Shown here piece by piece: positions 1 to 13,480 of a DNA stretch of 64,000 nucleotides. The notes under the pieces were generated by a model. That model was not told the origin of the DNA and did no database searches. It saw nothing but the letters and a program-made list of their open reading frames with translations. This DNA comes from Acholoe squamosa (taxonomy: Eukaryota; Annelida; Polychaeta; Phyllodocida; Polynoidae). A program made the position numbers and the translations under genes. Each line of letters starts with the position of its first letter. The stretch's first letter is position 1. The stretch spans positions 51,399,777 through 51,463,776 of the forward strand of contig OX439050.1 in the NCBI GenBank assembly GCA_949317995.1, read 5' to 3'.

Positions 1-345
1 CACCCACCTCAGGAAGGGTCAAAGGTTTTTGTGCCCCCCCCCCTGAAACCCACCACCCCATGTTGATAAATAATGTAGGCCCCGTGACAACACTGGCAAT
101 GCAAAAGTATTTACCCTGCGTTGTACCATCAGATCACGGATCTCTCTCTATAGAACAAACTCTCTGCAATTTATAGAACAAGAATAAGTATCTCTCTTAT
201 ACTTATGAAGACGGGGTTCGTATCATGTTTCTTTGACACCCTGATGTACCCATACAGGAAAGTCGAGTAACTCTCCAGGAGAGCATCAATAAAACAGAAC
301 TACTCCAGTGATTCACTTGCCAATTTAGCATGGCGAGTTACTCAC
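1..345. other. HES intron 2 (partial) with foldback-MITE remnant
   Basis: No coding sequence is visible here. Positions 1 to about 80 (a C-tract, then a TTGATAAATAATG end) match one end of the G/C-tract foldback family seen complete at 30728..31005. Confidence 0.6.
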
Positions 346-1609
<1,264 letters not shown>

Positions 1610-2408
1610 TTTGTCACTTTGCTGGACCCTTCCCCTTTTCCACTCTGTCTTGTCTTCTCTCTCTGTCTTTCACTTTCTATCCTTTCTGTCAAAATCACAA
1701 CCTCCAGAGTTCCCTTACTTGGGTCTTAAGTTCCGAAGTTGAGCTGTCTAAAGTCACAAAACATATGGACTTCAATAATACAAGATGTTCACTCTGTTCC
1801 TCTCTCCTGAAATATTGTGTCTTTTATTGGAACAGGAAGGTATTTGGCGAGGACTGAGTTAATAAAAATGTCCTTGTGCCTCTATCAGATCCGCATGCAC
1901 TTTAGGTTTGTAAACAGTACCAGGTATTCATGCATGAGTCCCCTTAAACATGCTATTTCCCTGGAACAGCTACAGGGAATTTTGACCAATCCTATAGTAT
2001 GTTGGGCTTGTATTCCACGACCAAGAATCAAATTAGAATGGTTATTCTAATTGCTTAAATCCGTTCTTGAATGATGTCATAAGAAAGGAATCACAAAGTA
2101 TGAGTCAGCTAGTATTGACACTGGATCCGAAGTCTCTGTTCTCACTCCCTGATCAAGTATATCAGCAAGGAGTGCTGATCACCAGAAGTCCTAGTTTCAG
2201 TACCATATGCAGTGAGTGGTAGCAGAGCAGTAGGCCCCGTGGGTGGCACAGGTTGGGGGTGAGGGCAGCACACGCCCTGGAGGAGGTCCAGCTGTGTCCC
2301 AGCAGTACGCACCACGCTCCCTGCACGCTCCTCTAGCAGCACAGACTTGTAACACACTCCTTTCCTCTCCTGTACATGACTTAACCCTAGCCCCAGCACA
2401 CCCAACCA
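1610..2408 (-). other. HES 5' leader region between start codon and TATA-like box
   Basis: There is no coding signal. If the TATA-like box at 2409 is used, about 770 nt would be 5' UTR or UTR plus intron. A closer start site cannot be excluded. An AGTGAGAA sequence (minus strand, near 2139..2146) is one mismatch from the Su(H)/RBPJ consensus YGTGRGAA. Confidence 0.4.
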
Positions 2409-2701
2409 TATATAGTAGACACGGGTGGCTGGGCGCTCAGGCACGCCCCTTGTTTTGTGTGGAGATGGCTTCCACCCTCCGTAAGCTATGTGTTCTATGC
2501 CCACATACCTGTGGAGAGTCAAAGGGCCCCACCTGAGGTTTGGCACGTGAGGGCATGGGGTGACCAATCAGAAACTGGCATGGTGCCGTGATGCCTGTAT
2601 CACGTGCTGTGATTGGCTGAGCGGGCGGCTGGGCACCTGTCTGTTAGGGCAGACACCTGTCGTCAAGGGAAGCAGGGTGGATGCCACGCGATCTACAGGT
2701 G
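2409..2701 (-). promoter_or_regulatory. Putative HES promoter with TATA box, CCAAT boxes and E-box cluster
   Basis: TATATA lies at 2409..2414. A CCAAT box is at 2564..2568 (plus-strand orientation) and its complement ATTGG at 2612..2616. E-box or HES-type sites are CACCTG at 2530, CACGTG at 2544, CACGTG at 2601, CACCTG at 2634, CACCTG at 2654, CACGCG at 2685 and CAGGTG at 2696. CACGTG and CACGCG are the class B/C sites bound by HES proteins, which fits autorepression. The block is GC-rich against AT-rich surroundings and lies upstream of the HES start. The motifs are seen; promoter activity is inferred. Confidence 0.5.
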
Positions 2702-2942
2702 TGTAGGGCTGCTATGGGGAGGGAAATCTGGGCAACCTACTGGTGACAGTGGATGGCTCGTCCTATCTCTGCCTACCACTAGGTGTTCTTGTCTCTGTGT
2801 CTATCCCTGCCTATCTTTGTTAGTCAATGTGCATCTCTGACTCCCCATGCCTCTGTCTATCACCTGCTTGCACAGCTCATCTAAATCACATCTTCTTTAT
2901 ATAGTTCTAGGTGATGAAATTTCATGTACAAATGATGTATGT

Positions 2943-3152
2943 AGATCTGATGAGAGGGCTTCCCTAGCCTACTTAAAAGGGTCTATTTCTCCTCTTTCCT
3001 ATCCCCTTGGGATGTGTGTGGTGCACATATGCGCGGGCACTGACACATTCCCCTGTGAAATTGTGTAATGTAGTTCTCGCCATGAATATGACCTTAGCTG
3101 TCGAAATGGCGTTAAACATCTATTACTCACTCACTCACTCAGATCTGATGAG
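2943..3152 (+). mobile_element. SINE-like retroposon, copy 1 (ACTC-tailed), with 12-bp target duplication
   Basis: The body is 2955..3140. It starts AGGGCTTCCCTAGCC, shares about 115 bp with copies at 22945 and 41562, then has a GAAATGGCGTTAAAC segment and an ACTCACTCACTC tail. It is flanked by perfect direct repeats AGATCTGATGAG at 2943..2954 and 3141..3152, proving insertion by target-primed reverse transcription. There is no clear pol III B box and no coding capacity. Confidence 0.9.
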
Positions 3153-3750
3153 TTGTGCTAGCTGGGGCTAAAAGCGGGTCTGGAGCTGGTTCTGGCGACA
3201 GCCACTGATAAGATGGGACCAGCATGTCCTTGGAAGTGGCGTTAACCAGGGACAAGGTACCAATCAGGGTATGTCTTATCAGTGGGTTTTACCTCAACCA
3301 ACGAAATTCAAGATGGTGGATCTACTAGGCCTCCATACTGAGTCCTATATAGGTCGAATTAGGGCTCCAATATTTATGTGATTTGCAACATGTTGGCATA
3401 CCTGGTAATCGCAAGAGATATAAGTACAGCAGGGAGTAGAGAACACAAGGACACTGTTGCGATTTCTTATAAAGCTTTTGAGATATCATACATTGATTAT
3501 ATAGGTTTATAATTCTGTATTACGCATTTTATGTCCTGAAATCACAGCAGTGTGCTTGTGTTCAACACTACCCCCTGTATTTGCTGGCTATCTAATTGGC
3601 GGACTTTCTACATCTGTTTGCCCCCTTATCTCCTCAACTCGTTACCTTTGTCCATATCTCTTTTGTGTCTCTCTACCCTTCTTTTATTTGCCTTCCCTTC
3701 CATGTTCTTTTACCTGCCTTGCAGAGTTGACATGATGCCCCAGTGAACAT
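3153..3750. other. No gene recognised
   Basis: AT-rich unique sequence with a pyrimidine-rich patch around 3600..3720. I see no exon with matching splice sites and homology. Confidence 0.5.
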
Positions 3751-3899
3751 TACCGTAGTGGTCCGTTTAAGTGGCGGGTCATTGAATTAAATAGCGCCAG
3801 TCTCGAAAAAGTACTATAGGTTATGTCTTGAATAAGTGCCGGGAATAAAGTGGTATTTAGATCTATAAGCGGTGGGGCATTTAAATAGAGACTACGGTA
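3751..3899. mobile_element. MITE, TACCGTA family, copy 1
   Basis: The ends are perfect inverted repeats TACCGTAGT (3751) and ACTACGGTA (3891..3899). The interior has AAGTGGC, AATAGCGCCAG and AATAAGTGCCGGG, the degenerate TAAGCGCC-type subrepeats of this family. Confidence 0.75.
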
Positions 3900-5347
3900 C
3901 TGCAGGTAGCTCCGGCGTGTCCATGCTTATAGCAAATGAACCCAAGCAACTGAAGAATGATTCTGCTCATGAATGGTTTACCCTCTTTTACTATATTAGA
4001 GTTAGGTTTATGGGTGGAGTGTGGCATGCCAACAAGAAGGTAGGACAGCACGGGAGGAGGCAGGGCGTGGGAACGTGCCCCCGAGTGCCGACGCGTGACG
4101 TGCCGTCCTCCGGCAGCATGCGTCTCCCGCCAGCAGGACATCGAGGCAAATGCTTCAAACCTCAATCTGCCACGGGGCCTTCCGTTTGCCCTTTGCCTCA
4201 CACCAACCTGAAGACTGCTGCCACGTGAAATTACAGCAAATGCGGAGAATAGTTTGATATATTTGTGATATTATGCTTTATAAGCGAACCTAATGTGAAC
4301 TATTAAAAAATGTGAAAAAAACAATCTGGGCTTCCTCATTGCTTATGGCCAAAGTCACCGTATACGCGAATGGCGTCTTATATGCGAGGTATGGTAGTTA
4401 AGAAACTGCTTGAGCAGGTTTCTGTACAGCGGCAAGCACCTCTCACTATCAGACGTTGACACGCCACAGACCTGCCACCTGCAGGCAGATTCTGCAACTG
4501 ACACACTGCCAACACTCTGAGTCAATTTTCTTCTAGCTGTGGAGTGCACGGTATTTGATACTGTCTAGGCTGACTACGAATTGGAAAAGTGAGTAGAAAA
4601 GGGAATGATTGATCTCATGGTAGAAGGTCTGATTTTTGTCATGTTTGATCCTATTGGTCCCTCATCTGGCGAATTAACACAGATCAATCACCAAAACCTT
4701 TACTTACGTGGTATAAGTTACCAGGAGATTTTTTTTCTCTCCTCAGAATGGACTGCCTAACATATATGTCTATAATTTGTAGTGTGATATAAAATGGCTA
4801 AAAATTCTCCAAGTTATAGAGAGTAGCCATGCCAATGGAAAACCTGACAATAACATCACAGAATAAACTGAAAATAGACACTTCAATATGAGAGTAGAGT
4901 CGGAGTAATAGAATGGTATAAAAAGAGGTACAATGTAAAAAAGATAATGGACCATTCCTCTTCCAAGAGTTGCCAGAGATTCGGCGCTATTTTCACAGAG
5001 ATTCCTTGTACATTTGTGTACCACCGTACTGCCACCTATGGCTTCTTGTAAAAACTACACTGGTTCAGTGCTTTTCAATAACAGCGGTCCACTGTTCTGT
5101 TTTATGAGGATCCCTGGTAGATTCAACAGTTAATTTTGTACACTGTATTGTATATTCTGACTGCATACATTAGTTTGCTAACAGAAAATGGGTTCATTGA
5201 TTGGATATACCTCCTGAAATGTCCAATGTATAGCATTATATACATGATATCATTATGATATTGTGATATGGTGAGAATCCTATACATGGAGGCATGGTAT
5301 AATGGTGTCTCTAAACTATTGTCACCTTATAAGCAAAGGTTCACGAG
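3900..5347. other. No gene recognised
   Basis: The stretch contains a GC-richer patch (4020..4220) open on both strands but without homology I recognise. A segment near 4350..4395 resembles the end of a MITE (TATACGCG, ATGGTAG). Confidence 0.45.
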
Positions 5348-5470
5348 TTGGAGGAATGTCGGGGGGTTATCGCACGCGCCGATCAGGTGCCGTATCGCAC
5401 GACGCCCGCAGGGCGGAGTGCGATGCGGCACCTGATCGGCAAGTGCGATAACCCCCCGACATTCCTCCAA
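5348..5470. repeat. Long palindrome A with CACGA...GAGTG centre
   Basis: Arms of about 50 bp (5348..5397 and 5421..5470) are nearly perfect complements, starting TTGGAGGAATGTCGGGGGG. The centre, 5398..5420, reads CACGA-CGCCC-GCA-GGGCG-GAGTG, itself a hairpin. The same central design recurs at 10360 and 51375 with different arms. It is probably a foldback/MITE-like mobile hairpin. Confidence 0.85.
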
Positions 5471-8400
5471 CGAATGTGCCTTTGCACTTATTTCATGTTA
5501 TTTTCATCTAAATCAGATAAATAGAATCAAATTTACCAGAATTACTCGCCATAGGTATTGTTTACATCGCCATCTTGGAGCTATGACGTCATCAAATGGT
5601 CACGTGACCTCGGCGTGTGATATTTTCGCGGGTTATCGCACGGGGGGTGTGCGATACGGCCGATCGAGTGCTAGAGCTATGGGCTGTCAGTATCTCGGGC
5701 ATATCAACATGAAATAAAAGCTGTAGCTCCACTGTGGCGAGTCTGCTGCGAATGTTATCGTACACGTGTGTACATGTATCTGGGAGCAGTCCCAAGTGTC
5801 AAATCGTTTTGGTTTAGAACAGCAAATGTTGTCCCAAGCCACTTGGGTGTTACATGAACATGTAGTCCCAGTAAGTGATCTACTACTGCACTATTTTTGC
5901 GAGAACACGTGTACAAGTGCAAGTCGCATAACCAAAATTGTGACAGTGCACCCCTCACTTTTCAAAGAAATCAATTAAACCTTATTCTACATGTCTGTAC
6001 TGGACAGAGCACTGTAAGGACGGTGTTCAAATGCACATCTACGCAGTTGGCAGAAACTAGTCCAATGAGGCCTATGTAAGCTTGCATGATGTGCCCCATA
6101 TCCAATGAACGGTTGAGCTTACATTTGAAAGTCAAGATGACAAACCCCCTTTCTTCAGACCAAAACACCACACATCACATATGGCTGGACATCATCCAAG
6201 CATGTAATAAAGTGGCTAGTTCTGCCACTGAAAGTACAGGAGTTAGAGAGAAAGGTGTGAAAATCACAGAAAATCACTGAATGGTTGACTTGTACTACCT
6301 TCTTGGCCAAATATTATTCTAAGGTAATCAAAAGCCGATATTTCTATAGGTAAAGCGGACTGGGTGCAGGGGCATATGGAGGATGCATGTACAACGCATG
6401 CTCTGTGGACAGAGCGATGCGCCCCCAAACGTGTGACTAAAGAACTTAATCCAATTTCACGGCCAGACTGAGTGAGTAAACAGTGATGGGTGCAGAAGGA
6501 ATCTCTCGTTTGCAGGTAGAGTTCTAGCTTGACTCTAGAACGTATAGGCCTGGAATATCGCATATATGGCGCATCCCATGTATAAGAAGCACCCTGAGCT
6601 CAATGATAATCTATGCATTATAAAATGTGCATTTTGGTTCATATTTTGGCCATTCAAGTACTGTTCCATAGTAATTGATTATTGCTTATAAGGCGCACCC
6701 CTTACTGCTGCTTTTATAAGGCACAGAGGGGTCCATCCTTGCATATAAGCCACACCTTACACTTGGGGAACTACTGTACTGTAAACCATTACTGTCCTGT
6801 ATTGCAGTGCTGTCATAATGCAAGAAATAGTAACTATAATTTTGATATGTATATTTGCACTTATCAGCCCAAATTCCAAATTATGATAAAGGGCCTGAAA
6901 AACCTTGGATTAGCAGTACATCGTTAGTAGCGTGGGACTTTTGCTCATTATCTAAATCATAAAAGTCTTCCGTCTTTCCCAACTCTTTCTTATATTATAC
7001 CAGCATGACTAGCCCATCACATGGAGGAATGGACATCTGGGGCAACAGTTCCTAATATTATGATGGGCTCTACTCATTTTCCTCAAGTCATTGGTTAAGA
7101 ATACAAATATTGCCTTTTTCACATTATCAGATTCAACTACGGTGACGGCGTCCAGTACAATTTGAAGAGATGCGATCACGGTAAAAAAAATTCTGGTGAA
7201 AACCTCACTTTCACTTTGGGGCAAAGGCATGCTTGCCAAGTTGGGACCACTCCATACATTTTAACCGAAGGCTACTTAATTATGGACCAAGCTTAGATAT
7301 ACTGTAGGATTATCTAATATGACTGGTTGTCAGTTTAAAGCTCTCTGGTACCAATTCTAATAATCTCTTATCACTTACACAGCTTATAAATTACAAAGAG
7401 AGGTTTACACTTGAATCATTTATTGTCAGCAATATCTCTGTGCTCAGTCCATGGTTTTCCTAAACCCTTCATTGCTCTAGCAAGCCTCCCTCTGTAGGCA
7501 ATCCCTAATAGTGGTCAAGGGGGGTCCTGGGGGAGATTATCTATGATCTGCACCTTTCAGCAGCCTTCCTTTGCCACAAGCCTTGTCCTGATAGTAAGAA
7601 CAGCCTAAGGACGATCCCACACTGATAAGGGATCACGTCACTACCACCAGTCCCTTTCATGGCACAGACGCACTGAAGTCTCCACTGGCATTAACTCACA
7701 TTGTACTTACACCTTATTGTAATTGCATACTCTAACAGAGATATGGCAGTGTGAATCTAGCATCTAACTTGGTTCTCATATAAAATAGGTGAATGAACTA
7801 CCATTTTGACAAATGCATATACAGCAATATTCTACCTTTATGTGAAGTGTTACTTCTGATAGAGTACATGGGCTCCATTACAAATGCCATGTGTAATTTG
7901 TGATATCTTCAACTATAGAGGCTTTAGCTGCATAATAGGGCTAGAAAAGGGACGGTATTGTCAATGAAAATGGGATTTCCTGTCTAAGTACTAGATCTAA
8001 CAAGGCAGTGTGTCTGCAAAATTGATAGTGGTTTTGCCAAATATTTCATTTGTCCTTTTAGTTCAATATCTAATATTGTATTATTTGTAGGAGGGTACAA
8101 TGTGGGAGACATCCATAGAAACAGCAAATACGCATTAGTCCAGTCTCATTAGTGGACGCCAGGTCCCCTGACCGGCACTCTTCTCTCAAGTGGGCATCCT
8201 TTAGATATACCACCCTCAGACAGAAGACAGCAATAGCTGTAAATAGACCCAATGTAAATGAGGTTTATTGGCCTCTTACACCCACCACGACTAGCCTAAA
8301 ATGGGCTTTCTGTCGGCAATGTCCCTTTATTGAAAGCCCTCAGCACAGCAGCCCCATGTCTGCCTTATTACCATATTAACTACATTTGGCCTTTTTGTAG

Positions 8401-9240
8401 AGGTAAATCAGAATATTGTTTTGATATATGCAGAAGTAAAGGGAGATAGAATTTGGTGAAACCTGATTTTGGTGTTTGCATTTTGTTAGTTGGTGCCTGG
8501 AAGACTAAACTGGGCATTATGCTGATTGCTACCCAAGCTGTATAACGGGTTTTAATGAACTAAAAGTTAAACACCTATGAGACAAAAATGATGTCAAGTT
8601 ACAACTAGTAGGTCAAAATGCCACAAAGCAAAATTTCTCAACCCAAAATGTTAATGCTACTCTCCAGCAAAATTAAGGTGAGAATGTGGTATAAACATCG
8701 ATAATTAAGAAAAGAATCTGCCCACCCACCTCCCCAGCATTCACCTTTAGTTCACACCCCCAATCCGACCCCACCAGTGGACAGTGTCCACTCTAGGAGG
8801 TGGGAATAAGGGAGGGCTACCTGTAGATAACGGTTTCACTGTCCATTAATCTACCTGAAGTGCGTCCACTTAAGATAAAGATCTTCCCACGCGCCACACT
8901 CATGGCAGGCGCCAGCTGACTTAAGATGGCACGTTGCAGACCTCCTACCTCTCATTTTAGACCTGGGGAATCTCCACCATATTTAACCACTCAAGACCGT
9001 CATTTTATTATCATGATAAAGAATGGAACGTTGCTAAGTAACTTCCTACCATTTCGCTTCAAAATTGTGAGGGTCTACGTGGACAATATATCAGATTTTT
9101 TTGTGGTCAAACTGTGCTCTGGACATTTTGTAGCAACTTTTGTTGTCATTTTGTGAGAGAGTCTTCTGTAGAAGTTTGTGGATACTTTGTTCTGTGTGGC
9201 TATAACACACAGCATAACCTTGTCAGTTCTGCATTCATGA
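5471..9240. other. No gene; partial copy of palindrome A at 5628..5683
   Basis: Around 5628..5683 is a half-site (GGGTTATCGCAC, GTGCGATACGGCCGATC) resembling one arm of palindrome A. At 6540..6740 there are TATAAGAAGCACCC- and TATAAGGCGCACCC-like repeats, probably a degraded MITE. The rest is unique AT-rich DNA. Confidence 0.45.
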
Positions 9241-9249
9241 TATCTACAC

Positions 9250-9412
9250 CAGGGCGCTCATAAATCTTTAGTAGGCTCTACCCCCCAAGTGCTAATTCAA
9301 GACCGGCGCTTATTCAAGACTTGAATTATAGAGCATTTTGAAATTTGAATACCCCTGTATCCCCCGGCACTTCTTCAAGACCGGCGCTCATTCAAAGGCG
9401 CTTTTAAATACA
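9250..9412. mobile_element. MITE, TACCGTA/TAAGCGCC family, diverged copy
   Basis: It carries AAGACCGGCGCTTATTCAAG and two further GCGCT(T/C)ATTCAA motifs, as in the copies at 28.0 and 29.2 kb. Terminal repeats are eroded. Confidence 0.55.
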
Positions 9413-9514
9413 AGCCAATACCAACAAGGTCTGATTTTAGCAGAACAATTTATCGATACTATTTGGAAGGAGCATTTTGGTTCTCATTTTAATATAGATA
9501 GATAGTTATTTATA

Positions 9515-9600
9515 CGAGAGTGATCATTTTTCATCAACGGGGGGAGGTAGGTTTGAGGTGGGGGGTCAGAATTCTTTCGAGCCCTTGACCAGGTCCCAAT
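9515..9600. mobile_element. G/C-tract foldback MITE fragment
   Basis: GAGTGATCATTTTTCATCAACGG followed by G-tracts and GGGGTCAGAATT matches the left end of the element at 34508. Confidence 0.5.
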
Positions 9601-9746
9601 TTTTTCAAAATAGTTTCGCCTGTTATTATAGGTTAAAAGGCCTTATTACACGATTTCTGTGATTCTGAGTGCTTTTCCTGGATATTCCCATGCACATACC
9701 TGTCGATATTGCACACCATGATACCTGCATCATGACTTTTGTAAGG

Positions 9747-9803
9747 GGTGTGGTTATCCAAGGATGACATCCAGTGCGGTTATCCATGGATAACCCGCAC
9801 ACC
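9747..9803. repeat. Short hairpin
   Basis: GGTGTGGTTATCC (9747) is mirrored by GGATAACCCGCACACC (to 9803), with a second GCGGTTATCC inside. Another small foldback sequence. Confidence 0.55.
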
Positions 9804-9854
9804 TTACATGTCCTTACATGTCATATGTTACATGTTAAAACCCACAAAATTTTC

Positions 9855-9928
9855 ATGACCAGGGTAGGGATCGAACCCGCAGTCTCGGATCCCAAGTCCA
9901 ACTCCCTATGCATTGCGCCACAGGGACT
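9855..9928 (-). mobile_element. tRNA-derived SINE head or tRNA pseudogene
   Basis: On the minus strand it has an A box (TGGCGCAATGC, 9910..9920) and a textbook B box (GGTTCGATCCC, 9867..9877) about 33 nt apart. The flanks do not make a 7-bp acceptor stem, so I read it as the pol III head of a SINE, not a functional tRNA. Confidence 0.7.
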
Positions 9929-9964
9929 GACAAGAAATGCTTGGTTAGAACCAGGTGTTGATAG

Positions 9965-10072
9965 GATAGGCAGGACGAGTCCCGGTCCGGGCACATTTTT
10001 TTTTTTGCTGTGTGTCCGCTACCATACCCGCGGGACGCATTGAAGGAAAGCCAAGCCGAGACGGGCGATGAA
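9965..10072 (+). mobile_element. SINE body, 5'-truncated copy
   Basis: It starts at AGGCAGGACGAGTCC, has a T-run and GCTGTGTGTCCGCTACCAT, and is a diverged direct repeat of 10125..10226. It lacks the tRNA-like head. Confidence 0.65.
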
Positions 10073-10078
10073 GGGTGA

Positions 10079-10226
10079 GACGCGGTGGTCTAGTGGTTAG
10101 CGCATTGCGCTCAGCAGTTAGAGGTAGGCAGGACGAGTCCTGGTCCAGGCGCATCTTTTTTTCGCTGTGTGCCGCTGCCATAACTGCGAGACGCATTCAA
10201 AGCAAACCTAGCCGGCTGGCTTCAAG
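10079..10226 (+). mobile_element. tRNA-headed SINE
   Basis: The head has an A box (TGGTCTAGTGGTTAGCGC, from 10086) and a B-box variant (GGACGAGTCC, 10131..10140). The body (T-run, GCTGTGTGCCGCTGCCAT) repeats the unit at 9965. Confidence 0.7.
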
Positions 10227-10318
10227 TCCCGGGGAGGGGGAACAATTTTTGTTTTAAACTTGAATTTATTGATATTCTATTGATTATCTATTGGTATCGT
10301 GTAATAAAATAAGTAGTA

Positions 10319-10412
10319 AATGGATAATTCATGACTTGTGTGTTAGCAAAGGATAATTACACTCGGGCTACGCCCTCGTGTAAACACACATGCGTCATGA
10401 ATTATCCATTGA
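10319..10412. repeat. Long palindrome B with CACGA...GAGTG centre
   Basis: Arms AATGGATAATTCATGAC and GTCATGAATTATCCATT bracket GTGTGTT/AACACAC and a central hairpin at 10360..10380. On the minus strand the centre reads CACGA-GGGC-GTA-GCCC-GAGTG, the same layout as palindromes A and C. Confidence 0.85.
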
Positions 10413-10439
10413 TTACTTGTTCAACATTTGTGCATGATT

Positions 10440-10542
10440 TTTTGTCCCTTTCGGGGTGGGGGGTCAAAAAGATTTTTTTCGCATCCGCAAACCCAACAAC
10501 CCCCCCCCCCCCACTGTTGTTAAAAATTATCACTCCCTAAGA
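10440..10542. mobile_element. G/C-tract foldback MITE, short copy
   Basis: A GGGGTGGGGGGTCAAAAAG left part and a C-tract followed by GTTGTTAAAAATTATCACTC at the right match the family at 34508. Confidence 0.6.
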
Positions 10543-10668
10543 CTAAGAGTTAGCCAAGAAATATCAGGTGAAGAGACTTCTGTTCCACATGTCCCTACAT
10601 ATCTCACCCCTGAACTAGGCTCCTCCATTACCGCCAGTCATTGTCTCACCCTGTCATCAAGCTACAGG

Positions 10669-10678
10669 GCGCATGCGC
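10669..10678. promoter_or_regulatory. Perfect NRF1-type palindrome GCGCATGCGC
   Basis: The 10-bp palindrome equals the NRF1 consensus core. It sits in a slightly GC-richer stretch with no gene beside it that I can support. Confidence 0.4.
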
Positions 10679-10832
10679 ACAAGTCACCAAGTCAGGACAC
10701 AGTAGTTGGTGTCCTAGAGATGAAGTTCCCATCTCGCTCTCCAGGGGACCTCGTGAGACGACGACTTGGTGGTGGTTTTTGGACAGGTTGGGGTGGGCTG
10801 TGATCAATCTGGGCAGACATACATCGAGGGGG

Positions 10833-11022
10833 TTAACCCTTTAAAGGCCACTGATGCAGAAGTGCATCATGGCCATTGGTCATCATGATGCGTGAATGCA
10901 GCCCTGGCGATGTACTCGCCAGGGCTGCATTCATGTATCATGCCGACCCTATAGGGCTGAGATACTCCAAGTGGGTTAGCATGATGCTTCAATGTGCACT
11001 CCAGCAGCCCTTAAAGAGTTAA
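10833..11022. mobile_element. piggyBac-like MITE, copy 1 (TTAA target duplication)
   Basis: TTAA at 10833..10836 and 11019..11022 flank inverted ends CCCTTTAAAGGCCACTG and CAGCAGCCCTTAAAGAG. The interior is palindromic around CCCTGGCGATGTACTCGCC. The TTAA duplication and CCCTTTAA-type ends fit a non-autonomous piggyBac element. Confidence 0.7.
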
Positions 11023-11668
11023 AGGGGCATAACCAACATATACTTCATCTTCTGGTTGTCGGTGACATTCCAAAAAGTAAGGAACATCTAGAGGTGCATC
11101 CCAGACTAATGTAAATTTTAGCTATACCTTCTGAATCACTAGACAGAGAATTAAGTATTCTGATATACAGAGCCATGGAAAATCTAGGTCTTGACCATGA
11201 CGCAGAGTTTTAAAGGGACATACCTGTATTATGATCTATTAAATGAGCCCTAATGTTCAGCATGTGTTGATAGTCAAGTTCTTGGAGAGAAACATTAGCT
11301 ATTATACCCCCTGCGTCCCTGAGGTTTACAGGTGTTGTGAGGTGTTATAAAGTGATCCTTAACATTACCACATCCTGGTGGTATGTACACGAGTACTTCT
11401 AGTCTTCTCAACTTTATCCTCGGTCGATGAGCCTGTTGACAGATCCAACCCCACAGGGGTCTCTCATATCCCATACACTTTCAAAATGGAAGCTGGACTA
11501 AGAGTCAATGGGACATATCTATTCATCTTACCATGAGGAATGGATAGATATTGGTGAAAGTGAAACTCAAATATAATCTCATAAACTGATAACAGTCATG
11601 TCAGTTTGTATAAAATGATATGCCACTGAATGAATAACATGACCCACCTCAGGTTGGCTTATCTAACA

Positions 11669-11840
11669 TATCGTAGTGGCCTGTTTAAGCGTTGTGTCTT
11701 TGAATAAGCGTCGTGGGTAGGTTGACTTCAGAATTGAAATTTACACTATAATATATGTCTTGAATAAGCGCCGGTCTTGTATGAGCGCCGGAGATGAAGG
11801 GGTACTGAAATCTATTAGCACCGGGGATGCCACTACTGTA
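11669..11840. mobile_element. MITE, TACCGTA family, copy 2
   Basis: The ends are TATCGTAGTGGCCTGTTTAA and GGGATGCCACTACTGTA. The interior has AATAAGCGCCGGTC, ATGAGCGCCGG and GGGGTACTGAAATC, as in the 15.2-kb copy. Confidence 0.75.
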
Positions 11841-13480
11841 CCTCAGAATCCAGAGTGGTGAAAATTCTACAAAGAAACCCACGCATCTCATTTTGTTTTG
11901 AGCAGGTAGAAGACATAAGTTTGTATTTCCTGCAGGAATTCAATGATTCAAGTACAATTGAGAATATACGATTTTGCAAAAATTGTTCTCAACTTAAAGG
12001 ATGTGGTAATTTATTTACCGTCGATCTGTCATCCACCTCCACCCGTTTGATTTCAGTTCAGGTATACAGTCTCCTATGATTTCTTCTCTGTTGCCTTTGT
12101 AATCAAATATGGGATCATCATAAGTTTTTTGTTGGTGATCTGATATAAACCGTACTTAAGCTTGTATTTATCTCTAAATAAGAATAAAGAAATGGAGACG
12201 CTAACCATATGGTTGGGGATACCCTGATGGACCGGAGGCAGCAGGCCTGAACTGCTTTGGCCATTTGTCTTCTTGATTTGAATGCCCAGGCCCAGGTAGA
12301 CAGCAGTAGGAAAGGTAAGGGGCATTGATACATGTCATCAACTAAGGCCCTTAGGGCTGTAACCCGATCTAACGCCACATTTTCAGCCGCAGACAACTTT
12401 CAACCTCTTCATTAGGGTGGATCCTAAGGCACAGGACGTCAGTGTCTGGCTGCCTAGGGGAGGAGAGTGAAGGATTGTGGATTAATGGGTGGAGATTGTA
12501 AAAGATTACGTCAAGATCCTGTGAAGGTTGGACGTAGTGTTTAGTGGAAGAAGAATGATGTGTCGAGATTTAGACTGAGAAATGGCTTTAGGCGGCTTTA
12601 GGCTCAGACTAACCCTGTGGGGACAGCACAGGTGTGGGGCTATGGCAATACCTTTTCCAAAATCAAAATTTTAAAATTGAGTTCCTTCAAAAGAGCATCT
12701 TATACGGAGCCTGACTTAAACTGAGGATGTTAAGCAAGGGGAGGTCTGAGGATTTTCTTTGCTGACATAATCCAGTCTCGAAAATCCAACTTCAGCAGAT
12801 TTTAAAAACAATGTGCGAGAGAATATTCCATAGATAAGACCATACATGAAATGAATTAGACCCGGAATTAGACCGGTGTCAGATGCAATATTTCTATTTT
12901 ATTCGTTTACAGAAATTCGTAACTTACAATGCTTCTGTGCTTAAAAGTCGAAGATTATTAATGAACAGGTGAAAGGGCTTCAAAGATGGGTTTGACCCCC
13001 CTTGTTCCCACCCTGTCCCCTATAACCAGCATAGAGGGCACCCCCTGAGGGTTTTAAAGGCTGTAACCCTGCTGAAGTCAACCCTCCTCTGTCAATGTAT
13101 AATTGTAGACTTGGTCGGGCGTCTGTCATACCTGGGCGTTTATAATAAATGCTTGTGTTTGGCAATATATAAGGTATAGGTATTCACCTAACCCTTTTAG
13201 AACATTATGTTATTGTTTCACTGTATACTTTATCCATAATGTTGGCATTTTGATGAAAACTATTAGAGTTGACTTGAGTCGACTCAATTGGTATGTTCAA
13301 TTTCTGGTACAGCATTTGTTCATCAACTTGATCAAAATGAACAAAAGGAATCCCAACTGCATCATAGCCTAAAATGGTTATGTGGATCCGACATGCTTTG
13401 TTTTCTGCTGAATACCGGTTGCAGCATAACCCTGCCATCCATAGGTCGTCGTGCTTACGGCCCTCACTCTGTCATTAAGC
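11841..13480. other. No gene recognised
   Basis: Unique AT-rich sequence. None of the open frames has recognisable homology. Confidence 0.45.
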
